DNA of 64,000 bases from Nephrocerus scutellatus (Eukaryota; Arthropoda; Insecta; Diptera; Pipunculidae), in the NCBI GenBank assembly GCA_947095585.1, contig OX352763.1, positions 44,566,010 to 44,630,009 of the forward strand. The letters run 5' to 3'. Below, one piece after another: positions 55,278 through 64,000 of this stretch (position 1 is the first letter of the stretch; every line of letters starts with the position of its first letter). The notes below the pieces were generated by a model. The model was not told where the DNA came from. It saw only the letters and a list, made by a program, of their open reading frames with translations, and made no database searches. Both the position numbers and the translations under genes were made by a program.

Positions 55278-57165
55278 ATCCATTTTATATGTTTTAGATA
55301 AAATACGATGCCGTGCAATGCAACCCACCTAGAGGCTGTCAGTGGGTAAGACATCATGTCACGCCTGATATTGATAATCACTGGATAAATTCTGATTTTT
55401 TAAAAATACGATAGATTCATACACAAATTAATAACGTAATTACTTACAAAATATACTACGTGCTTTTCAATGGAAATTGATAATAGCATCGCATCGATGA
55501 TTGTTTTCGACATCACCCTCACCGACAGTTGTGATTAGTCAATTAGTCACTACACAAATTTGAATTCGATTGCCCAAAACACAATCTGTTACCTTTATGT
55601 TCATTAACGTTCATCAACATTTGTAACTTTGCGAGTAATACAATAACCATATTGCTGATTTTTGCAAAGTAATAATTACAACAGTAATAATTGCAACATC
55701 CAGATTCACGATGAGGCGTCGAGACAAGTCCACGATTCACTTGTGGTGTCTAGTCCTACACCAAAACAAGTACAGACGAACGTCCCCATTTCCGGGAATC
55801 CACCAAAAAAACATCTAATGATAATGATAAGCTAACCACCAGAAGCCATCCATTCGTCAACCATAATCACCATTCAATGATCAACCTCTACAAAGCGCGA
55901 CCACACAAAAAAAATGTGGCCACAACACGACTTTCTTTTACGGACGGGGTCGGAATTTTCAGTAAATATGTATTAAATTTTTTTTTCGATTTTTCTGACT
56001 CAGGAGATACGGAAATCTGCAAAAATCCCGAGTTCGAAAATGTTCATGATTACTATGCTTCCTTTTACTATGAAATAAAATAAAATTAAAAATTATAGTA
56101 TGTACATAATTATAGTTAATAAATATTACAATACCCATTGTTATCGTCGGCAATACAAACAGACGGAAGGATGGCATTCGGAGTTGGACCAAGAAGGGTA
56201 ACCTCCTAACTCCTCCACCATTGTCCATCGGCCCACTGTGATAATGACCATGTGACTGTGGGTGAGAACACCCATTCCGCCGTGCCAGAACTCGTATGAC
56301 CACAGAACGATCCCCAAAAAACGCAAAGCTATCGTGGGCTTATTCGGGACACTGAGGGAACGACCTACCAAGGAAGCGGGCCGTCTGCCATCCACAGCCC
56401 GACAAGGTCCAAGATGTGAGAATGAATCCAACCGAAGTTTCGCACTGTCACCCACAATCCGATCCCATACATACAGTGCAGGAAACTACAAAAAAATTCA
56501 CTGCACCACTAAGCCAGAAATCCCAAAAACGCTTCTGTCAACAGACCTAGTATTTTACGACAATAAACGGGGAGAGATCCCAAGTGAAGTTCAGCCGAAA
56601 CACGAATATAAGGAACGTGCGCCCAATCCGAAAGTAAGCAGAGGGTGTGACGCTCAAAATTTTTCAGTCAATTTTGGAACAAACGTATTATTTTTTGTAA
56701 CACCTTTGTTTTATTATAACTTAGTTATTTTTTTTACCTTAACATTTTTTTACTCTGACAAGCTTTAAGGCCTCTCCGCAGAACTACTTATCATCCACTC
56801 TACCGAGCAACGGATGCTCATTTGGACAAATTCTCGTTCTAAAAGAAACTTTTTAATATCGCATTACAAAAGCAAGAGCGGCATTTATTTCTCTCAGCTG
56901 GCTTACGCACACTTCATAAGAAGTGATGTGAAGATTATCTGTTATTCGGGCGAATTCAAGAATGGATAATGTCATTCTTGATCACCCTAGAAATCATATC
57001 GCTATCCAACGACAAGCCTTATTTTCCGATCGGAATGCCTTTTATATTTCGGGATTAGAGATGTCGGCGGTTGATTTTCCTTATTTCGCCGAACATTCCC
57101 TAACAAATAGTTGTGTACCATTCAGAATTCAGCATTCTTTTTTTTATATATATAATTCGCGCACG
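55278..57165. other. Unassigned region with decayed coding-like stretches
   Basis: Around 56150-56650 the base composition turns G+C-richer; minus strand frames read LDSFSHLGPCRAVDGRRPAS and similar, plus strand 56262-56768 is open for 168 codons, none recognised. This may be a retroelement 5' region that I cannot place. Elsewhere AT-rich. Confidence 0.35.
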
Positions 57166-57700
57166 CTTAAAGGGGTTCGCACCCTTATAATGCTATATGC
57201 TTGGCACAGCGTGGGCGTTAAGGAAAACGAGGAGAAAAGAGGAGATGTCTATGAGCTTGTGTTTTGAATGTCTGTGGATCATATTGATGTGGAAAGACAG
57301 AGCTTGGCAAAACATTCCAAATACGTGTTGTACGGCTGAAGAACGAATCCCTGAAGTTAACTGTACGTTCGAAAATGGGCAGAGTATTTTACATACGTGT
57401 TGTAGGAATGAAGATCGAATCTCTGAACTTAACTGTACTTCCGAAGATTGGCTTGAGGGTAAACTGATGAGCATTCTACGTTGCACCAATGGACATTTTG
57501 GACGACCTTTATGAAATTCGCCGTTGAGCGAACTGCGCCCACGATTGAATTCTGTAAACCATCGATAAACGAACGTTTCCTGCTTGTATCTGTTTTACCG
57601 CTTCTTCTTATTATAGCAATACTCAAGAGGAAAAGCCAGTTGCATGAATTCGACTGCAATACTCGTGGCACTCTAAATGCTCATCAGCACACCAAATCTT
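57166..57700. mobile_element. LINE B fragments in opposite orientations
   Basis: 57166-57490 is the reverse complement of the LINE B 3' end (compare 23290-23470), with a tandem doubling of about 73 bp (acgtgttgta..tgaagaacgaatc..ctgaa at 57323 and 57396). 57560-57700 is a plus-strand scrap (GNTRGTLNAHQHT-type segment). The junction around 57490-57560 has no clear structure. Confidence 0.65.
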
Positions 57701-58670
57701 GTGTTAAATTTTTAGCCCACTTCCTAAAGCCCGATGTTATTGAAATTTTGCACACATGTGTATCTCCCATGACAACACTTTCTATTAAAATTTGGGTACC
57801 CTTCGGGCCGCGGGCTCGGGGGGCTCCCATACAAATTTTTTACAAAATTTACCAGATTTTCTTCAAATTTATACACATGTTTATCTACGATGGACAACAC
57901 TTTTTGTAAATATATGGGAGTGATTGGGACCCGGGGTCGGGGGGCACCCACACAAATCTTATAAAAAAAAGAACCCGATTTTCTTCAAATTTTATACGCA
58001 TGCGTATCTCTGTTGGGCAACACTTCTTGGAAAATTTAGAAGTGATCGGACCCCGGGGTCGGGAGGCACCAATACAAATTTTATAAAAAAAAAGTACCCG
58101 ATTTTCTTCAAATTTTATGCACATGTGTATCTCCGATGGACACCACTTTTTGTAAATATTTGGGAGTGATTGGGCCCTGGGGTCGGTGGGCACCCATACA
58201 AATTTTATAAAAAAAAGTACTTGATTTTCTTCAAATTTTATACACATGTGTATCTCCGATGGACACCACTTTTTGTAAATATTTGGTAGTGATCTTCTGA
58301 TTTTTTTAAAATTGTATACGCGAGTGTATCTCTGACGACAACACATTTTGTAAAAAATTTGGCGTGATCGGGCTTCGGTGACGGAAGGCCCCATTAAAAT
58401 TTTGAAAAATTTACCCGATTTTCTTCAAATTTTATACACACATGTTTAATCCTATGTACAACGCTTTTTGTAAAAAATTTTGAAGTGACCCTAAGGCCGA
58501 GGGGCCTCCATATAAATTTTTAAAAATTCGATTTTCTTTAAACTTTATATACATGTGTATCTCCGATGGAAACACTTTTTGTAAAACTTTTGGAGTGATC
58601 AGGATAAGGGGCCCCATTTGCACTTTGTGTTTCAATTAGAGAATTTACACGAAAAATTTTAATTTTTTTT
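57701..58670 (+). repeat. Modular repeat family M, large array of about seven modules
   Basis: GC cores at about 57808, 57930, 58050, 58172, then weaker ones at 58370 and 58490; each module has cacatgtgtatctccgatgg then acaacactttttgta. Ends with the outer end caattagagaatttacacg near 58636. A 169-codon minus-strand frame (57885-58394) runs through four modules because three of them are 123 or 126 bp, multiples of three. Confidence 0.8.
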
Positions 58671-59870
58671 TAAATTAGCAAACGCTTTAAAGAACTTGCA
58701 CCCTTTTGGCACAGAGTGGGCATAGACAAAGTATTAGAATATCAGAAGAGTGGTTTAATGTTAAGATCACATCCGAGCATCACAAAATTAAACCCAGACC
58801 CTCAGGTATTAAAAGATATTAGTTGCTGTTGAATCTGACAATCGTGGTGTCAATCATCATCAGTTCTGGAACTAATTTATTACATTACAACTCCAAGTAC
58901 TTTTGCCCACATATAATCACTGCACCTTGCCAATGTCTGGTGTACCAATATGTTTTACCAAAAGTTTTACAATTTTCAATATAAAAAAATGCTGCGCAAT
59001 TTGCATATTTGTCTCGTAATTTATCGTTTGGATTTTTTAAGTTGTTAAGCCATCTCAGGTAACAGAGTGAAATTGATCCCAAAAAAATTATGTTTATTTG
59101 TTAAATGTTTTCGCGCACGCAGCTGCGCTAAATGAAGCAGCATTTCTGCACGTTTTTTTGTCCAAAATCAAGACGAACTTTTTTTTCAATTTTTTCAAGA
59201 CGATCATCTGGTCGTTCGCGGTGGTACATCTTCCATTCTTAGCATGCGAATATACCAGATAATTATCGGCGTTGGCATCTGCAGGTAGCTGGATAGCCAC
59301 TGCAGGCGTCTATTGCCAAAGGAGGGTGAAACAGAAAATACAAACTCAATAAATTTTAAATTTAAATTATATTTTTTTCTGTCTGTTATAACAAAGAATA
59401 TATGCTCGTATAACATAAAAAGAAAAAGAATATGAAGCGTGAATGGCGTGCGGCCAGCGCAAGCCCAAATGTATTTGTCGGTTTATTTTTCAAGCTCATC
59501 TTCTTCTTCAGAAGACGTACGTATTATGTATATTCGCCTATAGAAATGTTTGGCATAAAAAAATTTCACAGAAAATGCAATGGAATTTTTGGAATATGAG
59601 ATCATTTCTCTGGCATTATAGGTTTATATTGATAACTTGGTAGGTATTAAAATCTCAGTACCCCCCAAGTCTGCACCTAAAAGTGCACTAAAAAAATTAT
59701 CAAGTTTTCTCCTTCTTGCATAATGGCATACATTTCACTGGCATTTCATGTCTGTGTAGGTTGTGTTGTTGGTATGGCAATAGATTATTTTTTACCCCTA
59801 GTACAGACATTAACTATTTCTATAAGTAGAAAAAACATCCTATAAAAAGTTAAATTTTTCTAATCTCTAA
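58671..59870. other. Unassigned region
   Basis: Minus-strand frames at 58885-59082 and 59094-59416 (for example KLRDKYANCAAFFYIENCK, SFGNRRLQWLSSYLQM) could be parts of a decayed gene or transposon; no family recognised and no common frame. Confidence 0.3.
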
Positions 59871-60085
59871 TCGGTGTATCTCCGATATTTGCAAAGTTTG
59901 AATAAAATCGGGTTCATTTTATAAAATTTGTATGGGAGTCCCTCGGCCCCATCACCGGAGATACACATGTGTACAAAATTTGAAGAAAATCGGGCTTAAA
60001 GAAGTGGGTTAAAAATTAATCACAAGATTCCACGACAATAGACAGACAAACAAATAGGCAGGCGATTATAGAAAATTTAAAAGAA
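59871..60085 (-). repeat. Modular repeat family M, end portion
   Basis: tctaatcggtgtatctccga, tttataaaatttgtatggga, cggagatacacatgtgtaca, ggcttaaagaagtgggttaa, then gacaggcgattatagaaaat where the usual gcgaagttaatatagag should be. Diverged. Confidence 0.65.
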
Positions 60086-60289
60086 TCTTGGCGACCTTTC
60101 GTTTGACATCTCAATCATAACTCTAAGTTCTCTCGGCAGTTCAAATTTCAAAAGTCGTTTAGAATTTAATATCGGGAAAAAATAGTTGTAGAACCAGTCT
60201 AGATATAATGTCACTCTGACCCCAGGATCAGAAATTATTATTAGAATTTCAATAGACAGAAAAATTTATTTTTTCAACCCTCTGACATA

Positions 60290-61960
60290 ACAGCAATCCA
60301 GGAGATGCGGTGGACGGGGAAAGGTGTCTTACAAAAATTAGAATATGACCTACATATTACAGCTGTCATGCAAGACAGCATGTGCTCGGGGTAGGGCTTC
60401 TAGTCAGCAGAAGAATGAAACCCACCGTTATCTGCTATAAATGAACGGCTATGCACAGTTCGCGTGCGGGGCAAATTTAAAAACATAAGCCTCATAAACG
60501 TTCACGCACTTACAGAGGATTCCCCAGATGATGAAAAAGAAGAATTCTTTGAATCAGTTGAATCAGTGCCTGCCCTCAGTATGATGTAAAAATCATTCTG
60601 GGGGATATGAATGCCAAAATAGGTAGGGAGCTAGTATTCAGGCAGTACATTGGCACCCATAGCTTACACGAGAACACTAATGACAATGGACAACGAGTCA
60701 TAGAGATGGCAGCAAGCAATAATTTGGTCGTTGCGAGTACAAGGTTTGCGCGTAAAAATATCCACAAAGCCACCTGGGTATCTCCTGATGGAGCCACTCG
60801 CATCCAAATAGACCAAGTGTTGATAGACCGCCGCCACAACCCGAACCTGATGAAGGTACGAACGTACCGAGGTGCCAACGTCGACTCGGACCACTATCTT
60901 GTAGGTATGGTGCTCCGAGCGCGGATTGCATCATCAAGAAAGACAGCATCCACGAATCAGATTCGACCGCACCAGGCGCGGAAATTCTATCAAAGAGTCA
61001 GCGGTATGACGCTATGTAAGGACAAAGACGGTAATCTGATCACCGATCTTAAAGGCATCTTTGAGCGATGGAAAGATCACTTTTATGAGTTGCTAAATGG
61101 GCAATTAACTAAGGAATTGGAGGCTCCACCAATGACCGAAGACCATACTATACTACCGCCTCCAAGCATAGACGAAGTTAGCAGAGCGATAAATCAGCTG
61201 AAAAATAATAAGGCCCCGGGATCTGATGGGATCCCAGCGGAACTGATAAAAATAGGAGGCCCACATTACACCAAGCAATTCATGAAACAATAGTTCAAGC
61301 ATGGGAGGAAGAAGCTATGCCAGAATACTGGCGAAGCGGCATCCTGTGCCCCATATATAAGAAGGGAGATATCACAAAGTGCAGCAATTAACGTGTCCTT
61401 CATGACAGGATAGCCCCATACGCTAAAGTCATCCATACCAGTGTGGCTTCATCCCAGGCAAATGAACAACTTATCAAATTTACGCCCTTAGGCAGGTGAT
61501 AAAAAAAATCTGTAGAGTTTGGAAACTCACTACACCATCTTTTTATAGACTTTAAAGCCGCCTGTGATAGCATAGCCAGAGTAGAACTTTATAAAGCCAT
61601 GAGAGAATTTGGCATCCCATATAAACTGACACGACTACATAGTTTACCATGACCAATGTTATAAGCCAAGTAAAAATATCCGGATCAATATCAAGACCAT
61701 TCAACATCTATAACGGGCTCCGACAAGGGGACTGGCCTGCGTCCTCTTCAACCTGGCGAGACTCTGACGTAACGGCGAGAGAAACAATCCTATATAATAC
61801 CATTCAGATACTGGCTTACGCAGACGATATTGACATCCTTGGTAGAAACCAAAGAGCTGTACAGGAAGGTTTCATCCAGATAGAGGAGGCAGCAAGAAAT
61901 CGGTGGAGAGACTTTCCACGGGAGGCCAGGACCGTGTTTGTGTTTGAGCAATAAATAATC
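60290..61960 (+). mobile_element. RTE-like LINE D, best copy, frameshifted
   Basis: 60290-60590 endonuclease start (TAIQEMRWTGKGV-like, NVHALTEDSPDDEKEEFFES), 60607-61293 one open frame with MNAKIGRE, NGQRVIEMAASNNLVVAST, TWVSPDGATRIQIDQVLI, SDHYLVGMVL (endonuclease D, H motifs) and then LNGQLTKELE, LKNNKAPGSDGIPAELIK (RT motif 1). After 61293 the RT is broken but FIDFKAAC-D (about 61545), LRQGD (motif B, 61720) and LAYADDIDILGRN (motif C, 61810) are visible. Ends NRWRDFPREARTV. Inactive. Confidence 0.85.
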
Positions 61961-62067
61961 ATAGGTTTCATCATACGACCCAAACGAAAAATAGTTGGCC
62001 TATTTCTTCTTACGAAGTTCGAAACTCCAAAATAAACAAAGTAGTTTAATATTTATTTTTATATTGT
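61961..62067. other. Short spacer
   Basis: AT-rich; no signal. Confidence 0.4.
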
Positions 62068-62698
62068 ACTAGCTGACCCAACAGACGTTGTCCTTTCCAC
62101 ATTCAATAAATTTGTTTGTGATCGTTTTGCGAACTTGTGAAAAGCTATTTGTTTTGCGATATCGCGTCACAGTATTAGTCACATCAGTATTAGCAGAAAT
62201 ATCCGGCGTTTCCCGGCTGTCCCATCCCACAGACCCCCGCCCACTGACCTCCCACCCTCTGACCTCCCGCCCACTGACGCCACGCCCACTTACACCCGCG
62301 TTTCCCGGCTGCCCTATCCCACTGACCTCCCGCCCACTTACACCCCACTACCTAACCAACTCACCATTCCAGAAAACTATAGAATCGACACTTATAGAGG
62401 CAAAAAATTTACACTTGTTCGAATATTCTTTATATGAAGGTCATATACAGTTTTTGTCAACAACTTTTTTTTTATTTAAATATTATATGGTGTGAATTTG
62501 AGCCAAATCGTTCTATAATAATAAGAATTTTCGGAAAAAAAACTATACCATCGCCATCCGCCGGGCTGATTTGTTAATCTAAACCATCCAGGGCGTCACC
62601 CAAACGTATACAAAAAAATTCATTCAAATCGCTCCAGCCGTTTAGAAGGAGTTCAGTGACATACACACGTACAGTAGAATTATATATATAAAGATAAG
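62068..62698. repeat. Dispersed repeat with CTGACC-type ends and a C-rich minisatellite
   Basis: Begins actagctgacccaacagacg, ends gtagaattatatatataaag, ata, which is a common pattern of insect repeats ending in a TATA-rich microsatellite. At 62225-62345 a CCCGCCCACTGACCT unit (about 15 bp) is repeated about six times, giving a strongly strand-asymmetric C-rich tract. Class not determined. Confidence 0.55.
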
Positions 62699-62703
62699 TT
62701 TGA

Positions 62704-62980
62704 GAGGGAGCCGTGGCTCAGTGGATAAGTGCATGGCTTCTGAGCAGAAGGTTCGTGGTTCGAATCCAAGTAACACCAAAAGTATTTTTCACCTCTCGCG
62801 AATGTCTGAAAAACGTGCGAGAGTAATAACTTGTCGCGGAAAGCTTCTCAATTCGCCGTTCGGATACGGCATTAAATTGTAGGTCCCTTCCATTTGTGTT
62901 CAATAATATACATGCACAACACAAATGGTAGAGAAGCTAGGCCTTGCACCGCAACAGTCGCGCCGAATTTTATATTTTAA
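62704..62980 (+). repeat. tRNA-derived SINE, intact-looking copy
   Basis: Polymerase III promoter boxes: A box GTGGCTCAGTGG (62713-62724 region) and B box GGTTCGAATCC (62757-62767). The body continues aagtaacaccaaaagtattt, a middle part cgcggaaagcttctcaattc, and the 3' end cagtcgcgccgaattttat. The tRNA-like head does not close into a full cloverleaf (no acceptor stem partner), so it is a SINE head, not a tRNA gene. At least five relatives in the window. Confidence 0.8.
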
Positions 62981-63659
62981 TATTTTAAACACAGTCAGTA
63001 CTTTACAAAATGACAACTGTTTATTTCATAAGTAAAAAAATTATTTCAGCGCATACTATGCAAACAGTTGGCCCACTGTTTTATCGACGCGAAAAAGTTG
63101 GCCCAATACAAATAACTGACCCACCACCTCACCATTTTCAACTTGGGAGGGTTTCCACTAAATTAAGACAGCATATTAATGTCTTGTCGATGAAGCAGAG
63201 AGCAGAGGCCTACTCCTTGAGATGACATTCATCCTAAGACCATTACTAAAGCGGTGAATTTCGTTTTTCTTCGAAAGCAATCTGGGTGAAATGCTTTAGC
63301 TGGCGTTGTTAAGATCGCGAATCTTCAACGCAAAGCTCGAATCGAGACTCATCGCTCCATATAACACTCCGCCATTCCGAGTCCACCGAGTGGGTTTTCT
63401 TTTGCCTTTCTGTTTTCTTTCTAAAGACATTGAGGTAATAAAAAAAAGTTGAAAAAATACCTTATAAAATTTGTGTCTCTCTCTTGCTTGATCACTTTTT
63501 TCCACTCTAAAGTAACAATTGCCGTTGTAGCACGGCGAATTTTTTTTTTCTCAAAGCACTTCTGTTTGTTCTGTACGTTCAGTAGCAATTGATGGCTTCC
63601 AGTTTTTTTTTATTGTTGACTTAATTAATTATATTTCGAACTGAATACTTAATGTTTTC
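62981..63659. other. Intergenic, nothing recognised
   Basis: The frame 63010-63225 has no recognised domain. No repeat matched. Confidence 0.4.
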
Positions 63660-63664
63660 AATTT

Positions 63665-63910
63665 TTGTAATATCATAAGCCGAAACGTTTCTTTTATTAT
63701 TAAGTTACACATGTCTTCCAATAAGCAATTGCCACGCGCCATCGGAACTTTGATTGTGATGCAAACCCTCTATTCAGGACCAACACCAATAGAAGTCAGT
63801 CTTATATTGTAGAGTTGCACAGTTCACATCGCCCTTAAATAAATAATAATTAAAGTAGTAATCCTTAGGGTTTCACTATCCCAATTCGGTCCACTTTCAG
63901 GATTACAACA
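63665..63910 (+). repeat. Probable 5' LTR of an LTR element that leaves the window
   Basis: Inferred from the primer-site-like sequence that follows. Ends gattacaaca at 63901-63910; contains taaataaataat at 63837-63848 (poly(A) signal). A start at tgtaatatcataagcc (63668) would give about 243 bp. The second LTR and the coding part are outside. Confidence 0.45.
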
Positions 63911-63928
63911 GTGGCGACGAGGATCAGT
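63911..63928 (+). other. Primer-binding-site-like sequence
   Basis: GTGGCGACGAGGATCAG directly after an ...acaaca end. TGGCGACGAGGAT is a recurrent primer site in animal gypsy-superfamily elements, as I recall. The tRNA is not assigned. Confidence 0.5.
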
Positions 63929-64000
63929 AGAGTTTACGCGATAAAAACAAGAATTTCAGCATTTAAACAAAATTTTCATTTTTTTGATCCTCGTACACGT

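Noticed and set aside
62708..62770. A tRNA gene
   Set aside because: Boxes A and B are present but no closed cloverleaf or acceptor stem is seen, and the head continues into a shared SINE body.

Overview
This is a piece of nuclear genome from an insect, most likely a higher fly (Diptera: Schizophora, possibly a tephritid-like species with a repeat-rich genome). The evidence is spliced host genes with short introns (about 40-100 bp typical), AT-rich intergenic DNA, two host genes that match fly genes best from memory, and fly-type transposons (copia-like with the internal tRNA-iMet primer site, a 17.6/297-like errantivirus-type element, jockey-like and RTE-like LINEs, mariner remnants). The species is inference; nothing in the window is prokaryotic.

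Two host genes can be assembled exon by exon. (1) On the + strand, 3662-7454, three exons of a paired-like homeobox gene that I identify as Pph13 (photoreceptor homeodomain factor); its 5' exon is not in the window and its last intron holds a dead jockey-like LINE. (2) On the - strand, 30930 down to 24848, ten exons of a phosphatidic-acid-preferring phospholipase A1 of the DDHD/SEC23IP family (PAPLA1-like), with WWE, GHSLG lipase and DDHD parts; its first exon(s) are not identified. All intron phases agree for both genes. In Drosophila both proteins act in photoreceptors (rhodopsin expression and Rh1 traffic); whether their nearness here means anything is unknown.

The rest is mobile and repetitive DNA with unusually readable nesting. 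1-3650: modular repeats (family M), a SINE fragment and another repeat. 7700-10050: dispersed repeat K, LINE B split by a MITE. 10050-16262: an RTE-like LINE split by two M elements, one of which is split by a copia-like element (251-bp LTRs). 16290-24400: repeat K copies, an RTE-like LINE on the - strand, a LINE B copy, a two-unit duplication. 31000-36300: SINE, short duplications, LINE D, then a 118-bp satellite array of about 20 monomers. 39310-48830: LINE B split by a putative solo LTR that is itself split by a complete 7.1-kb gypsy-type element with apparently identical LTRs, intact gag and pol joined by a visible -1 slippery site, and a shortened env-like frame. 48860-51540: M copies and a SINE. 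52790-54120: mariner-like transposase split by a poly(A)-tailed insertion with a 17-bp target duplication. 54729-55275: Tc1/mariner-type MITE. 57170-64000: LINE B pieces, a large M array, LINE D, a minisatellite-bearing repeat, an intact tRNA-derived SINE, and the probable edge of another LTR element.

I found no new multi-gene system. The least familiar material is the modular repeat family M: elements bounded by an 11-bp inverted repeat with a variable number of 118-125-bp internal modules carrying GC-rich palindromes; one copy abuts the splice acceptor of the homeobox exon.
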